Shown: positions 1-9,295, counted from the stretch's first letter. The stretch is 64,000 bases of DNA from Sphingopyxis yananensis (GCF_020687785.1 NZ_JAJEWI010000005.1:620001-684000), one strand, 5' to 3'. The notes: a model not told the origin generated them from the letters alone. Made by a program: numbers and translations.

Positions 1-263
1 ACATACATTTGCGCATGAACCGCCCCGCCATTGCAGCCTTGGCGTTGAATCTCCTCCAAAATCGCCGCCGCCGCCGACAAGGGCAAACCCGCGCCGCCAT
101 ATTCTTCGGGGATCAGCGCCGCCAAATAGCCCGCTTCGCCAAGCGCCGTGACAAACTCGGTGGGATAGGCGCGCGCTTTATCCTTCTCTTGCCAATATGG
201 CCCAGGAAAAGCCGCACATAGTTTGGCGACTTCTTCGCGAATGTCAGAATAATCGGGGGTCAT
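1..263 (-). CDS. Acyl-CoA dehydrogenase, N-terminal part (runs off left edge)
   Basis: The first 87 codons of an acyl-CoA dehydrogenase are visible on the minus strand; the rest lies outside the window. Translation begins MTPDYSDIREEV and contains the PEEYGGAGLP segment typical of the helical N-terminal domain of the family (helix, Gly-rich turn, helix). These are FAD enzymes that introduce the alpha-beta double bond in acyl-CoA thioesters. Its ATG overlaps the TGA of the upstream thiolase (ATGA at 260-263), so the two are translationally coupled and belong to one catabolic operon. The FAD domains and the catalytic base cannot be seen, so chain-length or substrate class cannot be judged. Confidence 0.88.
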   Translation of the reverse strand, partial: MTPDYSDIREEVAKLCAAFPGPYWQEKDKARAYPTEFVTALGEAGYLAALIPEEYGGAGLPLSAAAAILEEIQRQGCNGGAVHAQMY

Positions 264-1471
264 GCTGCTTCAAACACCGCTGCAATGCCTTGGCCGCCGC
301 CAATGCACATGGTTTCCAATCCATATTTCCCGCCGCGACGCTGCAATTCGCGGGTCAAATTCGCCAAAATGCGGCCACCGGTTGCGCCAATGGGGTGGCC
401 CAGCGAAATGCCGCTGCCGTTGACATTCAGCATGTCCAACCGGCTGTCATTCTCGCTCCAGCCAAAACCCTTCAAACAAGCCAGCACCTGCGGCGCAAAA
501 GCTTCGTTAAGCTCGACCAGATCAATATCATTCCAACCAAGGCCACTGCGCGCAAACAAACGCTCGACGGCTGGCACAGGGCCAATGCCCATCCGGCTTG
601 GGTCACATCCTGCCGCGGCCCAGCTATGGAAATAAGCAATGGGTTCCAGCCCCAATTCTTCCAGCTTATCTTCCGCCACCACCAAACAAGCCGCTGCCGC
701 GTCATTTTGCTGGCTGGCATTGCCCGCCGTCACCACGCCGCCTTCCAATGGACGCAGCTTGCTTAGCGATTCCATCGTCGCGTCGGCGCGATATCCCTCG
801 TCATGGTCAAAGATGATGGGATCGCCCTTGCGCTGCGGCACGGCCACCGGCACCAGTTCGTCGGCAAACAACCCCTTGGCCCAAGCCGCGGCGGCATTTT
901 GGTGGCTACGCACGGCATAAGCATCGCAGGCCTCACGGCTGATGCCATAATCTTTGGCCAGATTTTCGGCGGTCTCGATCATCCCCGAAATCACGCCAAA
1001 CCGCTCGACCGGCTGCGACATCACGCGCCCGCGCGTCAACCGGTCGTGCAGCGTCAAATTGCCCGCCCGCACGCCTTTGCGAATATCGGTGCTATAATGT
1101 TCGACATTCGACATGCTTTCCACGCCGCCTGCGACCACCACGTCCGACACACCCGTTTGCACCATCATCGCGGCATTCACGATGGCCTGCAAACCAGAGC
1201 CGCAGCGCCGATCAAGCTGATATCCCGGAACCTCCAGCGGCAATCCTGCCGCCAGCCATGACCAATGGCCAATACAAGGGGCTTCGCCATTGCCATAGCC
1301 TTGCGAAAACACCACATCGTCCACCCGCGACGGGTCAATTTTGGTGCGTTCCATCAGCGCCTTCAAAATTACCGCACCCAAATCCCCAGCGGTCATGGAC
1401 GATAGGCTGCCACCAAATTTGCCAACGGCAGTGCGGATGGGTGCGACAATGGCCGCGCGACGTGATGTCAT
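260..1471 (-). CDS. Thiolase (acetyl-CoA C-acyltransferase)
   Basis: 403-residue thiolase of normal family length. The nucleophilic cysteine is Cys90 in the DRRCGSG motif; NEAFA lies at 322-326, the catalytic GHPIGATG histidine is His359, and the second cysteine is Cys389 in CIGGGQG. All active-site elements of a degradative or biosynthetic thiolase are intact. It would cleave a 3-ketoacyl-CoA (or condense two acyl-CoAs) in the cytoplasm. It overlaps its neighbours by four bases on both sides (ATGA), within a run with a CoA-transferase, an SDR and an acyl-CoA dehydrogenase. That arrangement favours beta-oxidation of a specific acyl-CoA over polyhydroxyalkanoate synthesis, but the substrate is not readable. 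Confidence 0.93.
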   Translation of the reverse strand: MTSRRAAIVAPIRTAVGKFGGSLSSMTAGDLGAVILKALMERTKIDPSRVDDVVFSQGYGNGEAPCIGHWSWLAAGLPLEVPGYQLDRRCGSGLQAIVNAAMMVQTGVSDVVVAGGVESMSNVEHYSTDIRKGVRAGNLTLHDRLTRGRVMSQPVERFGVISGMIETAENLAKDYGISREACDAYAVRSHQNAAAAWAKGLFADELVPVAVPQRKGDPIIFDHDEGYRADATMESLSKLRPLEGGVVTAGNASQQNDAAAACLVVAEDKLEELGLEPIAYFHSWAAAGCDPSRMGIGPVPAVERLFARSGLGWNDIDLVELNEAFAPQVLACLKGFGWSENDSRLDMLNVNGSGISLGHPIGATGGRILANLTRELQRRGGKYGLETMCIGGGQGIAAVFEAA

Positions 1472-2682
1472 GATTTTTCTCCCTTATGGCCGGTGCCGAC
1501 GACTCCCGTGTCGATCAGACGGCCCAATTCTCTGGAACTCAGCTTCAAACGCTGGCTCAAAATCTCTTCGCTATGCTGCCCATTGCGCGGGGCAGGGCGG
1601 GGTGCTTGCCGTTCCATTTGCGGCACGCTGCCAAAGCTGCCCGCTGCCGGATATTCGAATCCGCTGGGATTCTCTGCCGCGCCAAAAATCGGGTTGTCCG
1701 CCACCAATTTCGGGTCATGCACCGCATCTTTCATGGTGCGATAGGGGCTGTGAACAATGCCGCCTGCATCAAAGGCGGGCACCAAATCAGCCATATCGCG
1801 CGCGCCAATGGCCTGTTCAAACAGGGGATAGAGCGCATCGCGGTGGGTGAAGCGCAAGCCGTCATCTTTGGCGAAGTTCACGCCGCGCTCTGCCTCAATC
1901 GCGGCGACCGCGCTGGTTAATTGCAGGGCATCCAGCAAATTGGCCCATTGGCGCGGGGTGACGACCACAATCATCATCCGCTGCCCGTCGCGGGTCAGGA
2001 AATCGCGGCCAAACAGCCCATAAACGGCATTGCCAAGGCGCGGGCGATTTTCGCCGCTATATAAAATTTCCGCAATGCCGCCCAAATTGGCCACACTGCC
2101 AATCGCGACATCTGACAAGGGAATGCGGATCTCCGCGCCTTCGCCGGTTTGGCTGCGGCGCTGAATGGCGGCCATCAGGGCAAAGGCGGCATAGGCCCCG
2201 CTTAAAAAATCCCATGCGGGCAGCACATGATTCACCGGCTCCGGTCCCGCGCCGGTCATCATCGGATAACCGACGGCATTATTGACCGTATAATCCAAAG
2301 CGGGGGACCCATCGGCCCAGCCCATGACGCGCGCCGTCACCAAATCCTTGCGGCCTTTCGCCAATTCTTCATGGCTCAGAAAACCGTTCACCGGAAAATT
2401 GGTAATAAACTGCCCTGTTTCGCGCACCAAGGCCTGCAACAACTCCCGCCCTTCGGGTCGCCCCAAATCCAGCGCAACCGACTTTTTCGCGCGGTTCAAA
2501 TTTTCCCAATATAGGCTGTCATTCTTGTCGGTCACTGGCCAGCGCCGATAATCCGGCCCGCCGCCAATTTGGTCGACGCGGATCACCTCCGCGCCCATTT
2601 GCGCCATATAAAGACCCGCAGTGGGCGAGGCGACAAAGGATGACGCCTCGATCACCGACAAGCCGTTCAGCATGGAATACAT
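1468..2682 (-). CDS. CaiB/BaiF family CoA-transferase (class III)
   Basis: 404-residue class III CoA-transferase. The N-terminus (LNGLSVIEASSFVASPTAGLYMAQMGAEV, residues about 6-33, given here as a description of the Rossmann-like start) and the NLNRAKKSVALDL segment are family hallmarks. The aspartate in PAWDFLSGAY is the likely catalytic residue that forms the acyl-anhydride intermediate. Such enzymes move CoA between carboxylic acids and would activate the substrate of this pathway. The stop overlaps the thiolase start (ATGA at 1468-1471), and the gene follows the SDR after 12 bases, so all four genes look co-transcribed under the IclR regulator across the divergent promoter. Confidence 0.92.
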   Translation of the reverse strand: MYSMLNGLSVIEASSFVASPTAGLYMAQMGAEVIRVDQIGGGPDYRRWPVTDKNDSLYWENLNRAKKSVALDLGRPEGRELLQALVRETGQFITNFPVNGFLSHEELAKGRKDLVTARVMGWADGSPALDYTVNNAVGYPMMTGAGPEPVNHVLPAWDFLSGAYAAFALMAAIQRRSQTGEGAEIRIPLSDVAIGSVANLGGIAEILYSGENRPRLGNAVYGLFGRDFLTRDGQRMMIVVVTPRQWANLLDALQLTSAVAAIEAERGVNFAKDDGLRFTHRDALYPLFEQAIGARDMADLVPAFDAGGIVHSPYRTMKDAVHDPKLVADNPIFGAAENPSGFEYPAAGSFGSVPQMERQAPRPAPRNGQHSEEILSQRLKLSSRELGRLIDTGVVGTGHKGEKS

Positions 2683-2694
2683 CGGGGCGGTTCC

Positions 2695-3612
2695 TTAAAT
2701 TGGGTCATATCCAAAGACATCACCCGAACGCTCGGCGGGGTCCGCAAAGCTGGGGCGGAAGGCGGGCAATAGTTCATCCGCAATGCTCTGCGGCGTCCAG
2801 CCTTCATTTTTCTGCATCGAACGAATGGGGCGCGGCTTGGAAAATAGCGCGATTTCATTTTTGCGAACGGAAAAAATTTGATTGGTCACTTCCGCCGCCG
2901 CATCGCTGGCCAAAAACACCACCAAAGGCGCGATTTTATCGGCGCTCATGCTCTTCATCCGCTCGACCCGCTCGATTTCGGCGGGGGTGGTGGCGGGAAT
3001 GCTGGCGGTCATCCGGCTCCATGCAAAGGGCGCGATGCAATTGGACCGCACACCCGCGCGGGCCATATCCAGCGCTATGCTTTGCGACAGGCCAACAATG
3101 CCGAGTTTTGCCGCCGAATAATTGGCCTGCCCAAAATTGCCGATCAAGCCGCTGGTCGATGTGAAATGTATGAAGCTGCCGCTGCCCTGATCTTTGAAAT
3201 AGGGGGTGGCCGCTTTCGACACATTGAAACAGCCGTTCAAATGCACGTCGATGACGGCGTTCCAATCTTCATGGCTCATTTTATGCCAAATGCGGTCGCG
3301 CAAAATGCCGGCATTGTTCACCACCGCATCAATGCGGCCAAAATTTTGCACAGCATCTTCGATGATGCTGGCGGCGCCCTTAGGGTCTGCCACACTTGCG
3401 CCATTGGCGACGGCTTTGCCGCCTGCGGCCCGAATATCATTCACCGTTTCTTGCGCCGGCGACAGGTCCACCCCTTCGCCTTCGCCCGATGTGCCCAAAT
3501 CATTGACGACCACGCTGGCCCCTTCACGGGCGCATAATAAGGCAATCTCGCGCCCCACGCCGCGACCTGCTCCCGTGATGGCAACAACCTTGCCCGCCAA
3601 AATTCCGGCCAT
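2695..3612 (-). CDS. SDR family (3-hydroxyacyl-CoA type) dehydrogenase
   Basis: 305-residue short-chain dehydrogenase, first gene of the left operon. It shows the TGAGRGVG cofactor motif, NNAG, an active-site serine (FTSTSG) and YSAAK. The long loop after the second strand and the NDLGTSGEGEG segment resemble the (3R)-hydroxyacyl-CoA dehydrogenase part of peroxisomal multifunctional enzyme type 2. A roughly 50-residue C-terminal tail follows the SDR core. The start at 3612 is preferred to the longer frame because GGGAGA precedes it at good spacing and MAGILAGKVVAITG is the expected SDR N-terminus. By context it oxidises the hydroxyacyl-CoA intermediate before thiolysis. Confidence 0.9.
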   Translation of the reverse strand: MAGILAGKVVAITGAGRGVGREIALLCAREGASVVVNDLGTSGEGEGVDLSPAQETVNDIRAAGGKAVANGASVADPKGAASIIEDAVQNFGRIDAVVNNAGILRDRIWHKMSHEDWNAVIDVHLNGCFNVSKAATPYFKDQGSGSFIHFTSTSGLIGNFGQANYSAAKLGIVGLSQSIALDMARAGVRSNCIAPFAWSRMTASIPATTPAEIERVERMKSMSADKIAPLVVFLASDAAAEVTNQIFSVRKNEIALFSKPRPIRSMQKNEGWTPQSIADELLPAFRPSFADPAERSGDVFGYDPI

Positions 3613-3681
3613 GAAAATCTCCCTTGCTCTTGGAACGAGGATTAGGCAGTGGCACAAGATAATTCAATATTCAGGAAACTA

Positions 3682-3699
3682 TTTTCACAATTGTGAAAA
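3682..3699. promoter_or_regulatory. 18-bp perfect palindrome, probable IclR operator
   Basis: TTTTCACAATTGTGAAAA is a perfect inverted repeat in the 103-bp divergent gap between the SDR operon and the iclR gene. It ends 16 bases before the regulator ATG and is about 70 bases from the SDR start, placed to control both directions. IclR dimers bind palindromes of this size, so autoregulation plus operon control is the inference. Confidence 0.6.
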
Positions 3700-3715
3700 G
3701 ACAAGCGAGGGTTTC

Positions 3716-4465
3716 ATGGCCAGCGAAGTTCGTTCCGTCACTCAGGCTTTCGCCATTCTGCGCCTGCTCGGCGACACGCAGCCGCTCACCCTATCGGAAA
3801 CCGCGCGCTTGGTCGGCCTTGGGCCCTCTACTTGTTTCAACCTTCTGCGCACCTTGCTGGCCGAAGGGGCGGTGGTTCGCGATGATCCGGGCAAAAAATA
3901 TCGCCTTTCGGGACCTTGGGCGGCATCCGGCCTGTTCCATGACAGCGAGGCCCGTCACATCATCGAACGCGCCCGCCCGCTCATCGCCCGCTTCGCCATC
4001 CAACATGAGGTGACGGTTGGCCTGTGGCAAGTCGCCCCCAAAGAAAGGCTGCAACTGGTCGCCCATGCCGAAAGCAACGCGGCCATGGTCATCCGCTTGG
4101 CCAATCATCAACGCCAACCCTTGGGCAGCGGGTCGGTTGGCCGCGCTACATTGGCGGCGCAAAATTTGCCGCAGGCCGAAATCCAACGCCTGTTCGGGGC
4201 GGTGCGCTGGCAACGCGCCCTCAGCTTCTCGGAATATCTGGGTCAAATCCGCAGCAGTGAAACCGAAGGCTTTGCGATTGACAATGGCTATGCCCATGTC
4301 GGCATAGCCTCCATCGCGGCGGTGGTGCCGCAAGCCGCACCGCTTTTTTCCCTATCGCTCAGCTTCTTCGCCGGTTCCCGCTCGTCGGACGAAATAGGGG
4401 TTTTGGGCCATGCCGTCCGGCAACTGGGTCAGCATATTGCGGACGAAAGCAAAAATATTGGCTGA
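3716..4465 (+). CDS. IclR family transcriptional regulator
   Basis: 249-residue IclR-type regulator. The N-terminal winged helix (residues about 3-65: SVTQAFAILRLLGD, then LSETARLVGLGPSTCFNLLRTL) is followed by the effector-binding IclR C-terminal domain with the typical GSVGRATLA segment. The ATG at 3716 is chosen because upstream codons lie in the divergent promoter and overlap the palindrome at 3682-3699. It is transcribed away from the acyl-CoA operon, the usual arrangement for a local repressor or activator responding to a pathway acid or its CoA ester. The effector is not deducible. Confidence 0.9.
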   Translation: MASEVRSVTQAFAILRLLGDTQPLTLSETARLVGLGPSTCFNLLRTLLAEGAVVRDDPGKKYRLSGPWAASGLFHDSEARHIIERARPLIARFAIQHEVTVGLWQVAPKERLQLVAHAESNAAMVIRLANHQRQPLGSGSVGRATLAAQNLPQAEIQRLFGAVRWQRALSFSEYLGQIRSSETEGFAIDNGYAHVGIASIAAVVPQAAPLFSLSLSFFAGSRSSDEIGVLGHAVRQLGQHIADESKNIG

Positions 4466-4614
4466 ACCACGCAGCCCTATTTTGTGCGGGTCAATTTGTT
4501 GTTTTCATATAATTTATACAAATAGTGACGACCGGCACAGAAGGATATACTGAATTTCGACACCTTATCCCTTGGCTTAGCTCGCTTGCGCAAGGCCTAG
4601 GGTCAGGAAAACAG

Positions 4615-5631
4615 ATGAAGAAAATCACCATAGTCATTTTGGGCTTGGGCTTGCTTGCTCCGGTGTCGGCCCATGCCGAAACCTATTGGCTCGTCGCGCA
4701 GGTCGGGGACAAGCCGAACCGCGAAGCCTATGTGGTGGACAGTGATTTCATTCATTCTGACCCGATGAAGCCCAACGCCTATATGGCCCGCGCCAGCATC
4801 ATCTATGAATCGGCGGACAAACCAGATCGCGTTGCCCAACTTTATAGCGTGAACTGCGATACGGGGATGATGGAAACCATCACCTCGCAATTGCTGTGGC
4901 GGCACAAGCGCGTCGAACAGGTGCCGAATATGCCTTTGCAGGCCCCCCGCTCTTTTGGCGAGCATCAAGTGCTGAAATTCGCCTGTGCTTTTGGGGCGGA
5001 ACGCAAGGCGATACACGCGCAACAAGCCAAAAACGCCAAGAAAGCATGGCATAAGCGGACGCCAATACCAACACAGGGTCAAGACATCGCCCCAGGCGGT
5101 ATTTTCGCGACACCAGAAAGCCTGCACGAAAATGGTTTTCTCATTTTGGGCGATACCGGACCGATCATCAGCAACTTCTTTTGGGAAAAATTATGGACGG
5201 ACGGCGTCAAACCACCACATAGCCGCACCATGACGGCGGAGGAATGGGCAGAATTGGGCCGTGGTTTGGCCCAAACGGGTGAGCAATTGAAAGCGACGCA
5301 AAATCAAGCGGCGCAAACCTTAGAGGAAGGCCAGCGGCGCAATCGCCGCACCGCTTATGCGGTCGATTCGCTGGAAACATGGATCAATGGCTCTAGCGAC
5401 AATCTCCAGCGCCAATGGGGTGCGCCCGAATCTGCTCATATGGCGGCAGATGGTCAGGGCCGTTATGACGTGCTGACCTATAGATTCCATACCGTGCAAC
5501 AGGGGATTAATGCCCATGGCGGCGTCGTCGCCACGCGCAACTACACCTGCACCATCGACTTTCACGCCCGCAGCGGCGTGATCTTCGATTATTATGCCCG
5601 TGGCAATTACTGCAAAGGCTTTCTTCGATAG
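4615..5631 (+). CDS. Secreted hypothetical protein, surface-adhesin-E-like N-terminus
   Basis: 338-residue exported protein of unknown function. MKKITIVILGLGLLAPVSAHA is a clear signal peptide, and AGGAAA sits just before this ATG, so the start at 4615 is preferred to an in-frame start 90 bases upstream. The first mature region (TYWLVAQVGDKPNREAYVVD) resembles the small periplasmic domain seen in surface-adhesin-E-like proteins. The C-terminal third (LETWINGSSDNLQRQWGAPE and the paired cysteines near the end) resembles a lipoprotein-associated domain found in proteobacterial envelope proteins. It stands alone between the iclR gene and the convergent thioredoxin gene. No catalytic motif was recognised. 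Confidence 0.75.
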   Translation: MKKITIVILGLGLLAPVSAHAETYWLVAQVGDKPNREAYVVDSDFIHSDPMKPNAYMARASIIYESADKPDRVAQLYSVNCDTGMMETITSQLLWRHKRVEQVPNMPLQAPRSFGEHQVLKFACAFGAERKAIHAQQAKNAKKAWHKRTPIPTQGQDIAPGGIFATPESLHENGFLILGDTGPIISNFFWEKLWTDGVKPPHSRTMTAEEWAELGRGLAQTGEQLKATQNQAAQTLEEGQRRNRRTAYAVDSLETWINGSSDNLQRQWGAPESAHMAADGQGRYDVLTYRFHTVQQGINAHGGVVATRNYTCTIDFHARSGVIFDYYARGNYCKGFLR

Positions 5632-5678
5632 ACCTTAGGCTGTGATACGCCGCCCGTGCCATTCAGCCGAAAGCGACT

Positions 5679-6299
5679 TTATTTAGCCTCGTTCAACAGC
5701 GCCGCCGCTTCTTCGCCCATCCAATCCATCGCTCCAATAACGCGCCATACTTCCTTGCCCTTGGCGTCATAATAAATGGTGGTGGGCAGGGCGCTGTTAT
5801 ATTTGTCCATCAGGCGGTTTTCGGGGTCAACATAGGCGGGCAGGGCGGTTAATCCGGCTTTTTCCATCCACGGCGTGACGATTTTGCTGCCCTGCAAATC
5901 TTGCGATACGGTGATGACATGCCGCTTGGCCCCCGCCGCCGTGGCCAATTTGTCCAGCGCGGGCATTTCCGCGACACAAGGCGCGCACCACGTCGCCCAT
6001 AAATTCACCAACACGGGCTTGCCGCGAAAATCGGTCAAGCGAACGGGCTTTCCTTCGCTGTCGGCAAAGGCCGTATCGGGTGCATCCTGCCCCTGAAAGC
6101 CGCGCTGCACGACATAAGCAAAGCCTTGCCCATCGGACCCCATGCTGGGCGAAGATTTTGTTGTTTGCTCCAACGCTTGCTCGTCCGCCTGCTTTTCCCT
6201 ATCGCAGCCTGCAAGACTTGCCCCGATCAACATCAGGGCTGTGATGACAATGGAATGTGGATAGCGGCGAATGACGACGTCTCCGAATAGCAACAGCAT
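5679..6299 (-). CDS. TlpA-like thioredoxin-fold lipoprotein
   Basis: About 206 residues. A hydrophobic N-terminus ends in lipobox LAGC (Cys32), so the protein should be anchored in the envelope. The thioredoxin-like domain has the redox motif WCAPC (Cys105, Cys108) and a cis-proline region (LPTTIYYD). TlpA/ResA-type proteins reduce disulfides in the periplasm, for example during cytochrome c maturation. The start is uncertain: the ATG at 6299 has no convincing ribosome site and lies 29 bases inside the divergent argH gene, but a later start at 6233 would remove the basic n-region of the signal peptide. If the long start is right, the two 5' ends overlap. Confidence 0.85.
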   Translation of the reverse strand: MLLLFGDVVIRRYPHSIVITALMLIGASLAGCDREKQADEQALEQTTKSSPSMGSDGQGFAYVVQRGFQGQDAPDTAFADSEGKPVRLTDFRGKPVLVNLWATWCAPCVAEMPALDKLATAAGAKRHVITVSQDLQGSKIVTPWMEKAGLTALPAYVDPENRLMDKYNSALPTTIYYDAKGKEVWRVIGAMDWMGEEAAALLNEAK

Positions 6300-7668
6300 G
6301 TGGGGTGGACGCTTTGGTGGCGGTCCTGCGGCCATCATGCAAGAAATTAACGCTTCGATCCCGATTGATAAACGATTGTGGGAAGAAGATATAGCCGCCA
6401 GCCGCGCCCATGCCGCGATGCTCGGCGCGCAGGGGATTTTGACCCAAGGCGACGCGCAAAAAATTGACGCGGGCCTCGCGCAAATCGCCGAAGAATATGC
6501 CGCCAACGGCGTCCCCGTGGATCTCTCGCTCGAAGATATTCACATGACCACCGAATCGCGCCTGCGCGACATCATCGGTGAAGCTGCGGGTCGGCTGCAC
6601 ACGGCGCGTTCGCGCAACGACCAAGTCGCCACCGACTTCCGCTTGTGGGTCCGCACCGCGACCGACCGCATCGACGCGGGTTTGGCCGCCATGCAAAAGG
6701 CGCTGCTGGACCGCGCCGAAGAACATGCCGACAGCATCATGCCCGGCTTCACCCATCTTCAGGTCGCCCAGCCGATCACACTCGGCCATCATCTGCTGGC
6801 CTATGTCGAAATGTTCGCCCGCGACCGCAGCCGCTTTCGCGATGCCCGCGTGCGTTTGAACGAAAACCCCTTGGGCAGCGCCGCCTTGGCGGGAACCAGC
6901 TTCCCCTTGGACCGCCACGCCACGGCCAAGGCTTTGGGTTTTGACCGCCCAATGGCCAACAGCATCGACGCGGTATCGGACCGTGACTTCGCCCTCGAAT
7001 TCTGCGCCTCGGCCAGCATCGCGGCGATTCACCTGTCGCGCCTCGCCGAAGAAATTGTCATCTGGGCCAGCCAACCCTTTGGTTTCATCAGCCTGCCTGA
7101 CGCATGGTCCACGGGTTCGTCGATCATGCCGCAAAAGCGCAACCCTGACGCCGCCGAATTGGTGCGTGGCCGAGCGGGCATGTTGCTGGGCGCATTCCAA
7201 CGCCTTGCGGTGGTCGTCAAGGGCTTGCCGCTGACCTATTCCAAGGATTTGCAAGACGATAAGGCCACCGTCTTCGAAGCTTTTGATGCGCTGGCGCTGT
7301 CGCTCGCCGCGATGACCGGCATGATCGAAACGCTAACCTTCCGCCTCGACCGCATGCGCGCGCTCGCCGCCACCGGCTATAGCACCGCGACCGATCTGGC
7401 CGACTGGCTGGTCAAGGAAGCGAATTTGCCCTTCCGCGATGCCCATCATGTGGTGGGCAGCTGCGTGAAACGGGCCGAGCAATTGGGCGTGGAACTCTCT
7501 GCCTTGCCGGAAGCCGAAGCGGTCGCCATCCATCCCGCCGTCACGGCGCAAGTTTTGGCCTCGCTGACCGTGGAAGCATCGGTCGCCAGCCGCGCCAGCT
7601 ATGGCGGAACCGCGCCAATCCGCGTAAGGGAAGCCATTGCAGCCGCACGGGCCGCACAACAGGATTAA
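6271..7668 (+). CDS. argH: Argininosuccinate lyase
   Basis: 465 residues, normal length. It catalyses the last step of arginine synthesis, splitting argininosuccinate into arginine and fumarate. The fumarase/aspartase-superfamily signature [12 protein letters not shown] is at 282-293, the catalytic-region histidine is in GFTHLQ (His161), and [12 protein letters not shown] is at 111-122. The N-terminus carries nine residues before the conserved MWGGRF; a start at 6298 is possible, but longer leaders are common in relatives. It is followed within a few bases by a small lipoprotein gene and then lysA, an order I recall as widespread in proteobacteria. Confidence 0.97.
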   Translation: MTTSPNSNSMWGGRFGGGPAAIMQEINASIPIDKRLWEEDIAASRAHAAMLGAQGILTQGDAQKIDAGLAQIAEEYAANGVPVDLSLEDIHMTTESRLRDIIGEAAGRLHTARSRNDQVATDFRLWVRTATDRIDAGLAAMQKALLDRAEEHADSIMPGFTHLQVAQPITLGHHLLAYVEMFARDRSRFRDARVRLNENPLGSAALAGTSFPLDRHATAKALGFDRPMANSIDAVSDRDFALEFCASASIAAIHLSRLAEEIVIWASQPFGFISLPDAWSTGSSIMPQKRNPDAAELVRGRAGMLLGAFQRLAVVVKGLPLTYSKDLQDDKATVFEAFDALALSLAAMTGMIETLTFRLDRMRALAATGYSTATDLADWLVKEANLPFRDAHHVVGSCVKRAEQLGVELSALPEAEAVAIHPAVTAQVLASLTVEASVASRASYGGTAPIRVREAIAAARAAQQD

Positions 7669-7672
7669 AACT

Positions 7673-7933
7673 ATGTCACGCTATCGGCTGATCATGACGG
7701 GGATATTGGGGGGCTTTACGGCTCTGTCTTTGACGGCATGCGGCCAGAAAGCGGATCTCAAACCACCGGCGGGGGAGGCCCCACAGCCCGTCCCCGTTGG
7801 CGCGCTTCGCGCCCCGACCACGGAGGAGTTGACGACGCCCGATGTTCAGGCCCAGCCTGCACGCGGCGACGAAATTCTCAAACGGTCGCAGCGCCGCGAA
7901 CCCGATGATTTTGATCTTCCGCCCCAAGGATAA
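7673..7933 (+). CDS. LptM-like small lipoprotein
   Basis: 86-residue lipoprotein. The signal sequence ends in lipobox LTAC (Cys23), and the mature N-terminus CGQKADLKPP matches the short conserved motif of the LptM/YifL family (lipid attachment followed by a Gly, Lys and Pro-rich stretch). In E. coli LptM assists disulfide maturation of the LPS translocon LptD. The rest is low-complexity and proline-rich. It begins four bases after argH, and lysA follows 79 bases later, matching the family's usual neighbourhood beside amino-acid biosynthesis genes. The start at 7673 replaces a longer in-frame start inside argH. Confidence 0.8.
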   Translation: MSRYRLIMTGILGGFTALSLTACGQKADLKPPAGEAPQPVPVGALRAPTTEELTTPDVQAQPARGDEILKRSQRREPDDFDLPPQG

Positions 7934-8012
7934 GGCCCAAGGCATCCCGCTGAAAAACATAAGATAGCGGGTGCCCACCTCTTCCTGCGGCCCATTTGAT
8001 AGGACAGTCCAC

Positions 8013-9272
8013 ATGGACCATTTTCACTTTCGTGACGGCGTTCTCCACGCCGAAGATATTCCGCTGACCCGTATTGCCGAAGAAGTCGGCACGCCCGTTT
8101 ATGTCTATTCCCGCCAAACCTTGGAACGCCACGCCCAAGTGTTTCGTGACGGCCTCAAGGACATCCCCAACAAGCACATCGCATTTGCCATCAAATGCAA
8201 CCCGAACCTTGGCGTCCTGCGCGTTTTGGCGCGCCAAGGCTATGGCGCGGACGTGGTGTCGGGCGGTGAAATGGAACGCGCCTTGGCCGCTGGCATAGCC
8301 GCCGAAGACATCGTCTTTTCCGGCGTCGGCAAAAAGCGTTCGGAGCTGCGCCAAGGCTTGGAACGCGGCATCGGCCAGTTCAACATTGAACATGAACCCG
8401 AAGGCATTGCGCTGGCCGAAATCGCCCATAGCATGGGCCTTCGCGCCCCCGCCGTGCTGCGCGTCAACCCCGACGTTGACGCTGGCACCCACGCCAAAAT
8501 CAGCACCGGCAAGGCCGAGAATAAGTTCGGCGTTGGCATTGACGTGGCCCCTGAAATCTTTGGCCGCCTCGCCAAGCTTGACGGCATGAACCTGCGCGGT
8601 GTGGCGCTGCACATCGGCAGCCAGCTCACCAGTCTTGCGCCCCTCGAAGCGGCCTTTGAACGGGTCGCGATTTTGATCGCAGACCTGCGGGCGGCGGGCC
8701 ATGACATCACCCATGTCGATTTGGGTGGCGGTCTGGGCGTGCCCTATCACCCCGACGATAATCCCCCATCGCCCGCCGAATATGGCGCGATGGTCGCTCG
8801 CGTCACCAAGGATTGGAACGTCACCTTGATGTTCGAACCGGGCCGCGTCATTGCTGGTAATACCGGCGTGCTGCTCACTGAGGTATTGTGGGTCAAGCCG
8901 GGCGCGAAAAACCCATTTGTGATCGTCGATGCGGCGATGAACGATCTGGCCCGCCCTGCGCTGTATGACGCGTTCCACGACTTTGTGGCCGTGAAACCGA
9001 CGGGTGAAAAGTTCGACGCATGGATTGTCGGCCCCGTCTGCGAAACGGGCGATACCTTCGCCAAGGACCGCCATATCGACAAGGTGGAATCGGGCGACCT
9101 CGCGGTGTTCCGCACAGCTGGCGCTTATGGCGCGACCATGGCGTCCACCTATAACAGCCGCGATCTGGTGCCCGAAATATTGGTTGATGGCGACAAATAT
9201 GTCAGCGTCGCTGATCGCATTTCGGCGGGCACCATCATGGCCGCGGAACGCGTGCCGGACTGGATCGACTAA
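8013..9272 (+). CDS. lysA: Diaminopimelate decarboxylase
   Basis: 419-residue PLP enzyme making L-lysine from meso-diaminopimelate. The Schiff-base lysine is Lys61 in AFAIKCNPN. HIGSQ, the glycine-rich DLGGGLG phosphate-binding loop, FEPGR and the CETGD active-site motif from the second subunit are all present. The ATG at 8013 follows AGGACA and gives the expected N-terminus MDHFHFRDG; a start 42 bases upstream lacks support. It closes a probable argH-lptM-lysA transcript, and a strong intrinsic terminator follows. Confidence 0.97.
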   Translation: MDHFHFRDGVLHAEDIPLTRIAEEVGTPVYVYSRQTLERHAQVFRDGLKDIPNKHIAFAIKCNPNLGVLRVLARQGYGADVVSGGEMERALAAGIAAEDIVFSGVGKKRSELRQGLERGIGQFNIEHEPEGIALAEIAHSMGLRAPAVLRVNPDVDAGTHAKISTGKAENKFGVGIDVAPEIFGRLAKLDGMNLRGVALHIGSQLTSLAPLEAAFERVAILIADLRAAGHDITHVDLGGGLGVPYHPDDNPPSPAEYGAMVARVTKDWNVTLMFEPGRVIAGNTGVLLTEVLWVKPGAKNPFVIVDAAMNDLARPALYDAFHDFVAVKPTGEKFDAWIVGPVCETGDTFAKDRHIDKVESGDLAVFRTAGAYGATMASTYNSRDLVPEILVDGDKYVSVADRISAGTIMAAERVPDWID

Positions 9273-9295
9273 GGCCTAAGCAACCCAAAAATATA

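Noticed and set aside
6199-7254. 351-codon minus-strand open frame opposite argH
   Set aside because: Shadow of the argH reading frame. It has no ribosome site and no family resemblance, and argH itself is fully conserved.
7878-9074. 398-codon minus-strand open frame opposite lysA
   Set aside because: Antisense frame created by lysA codon bias; residues are low-complexity and no domain is recognisable.
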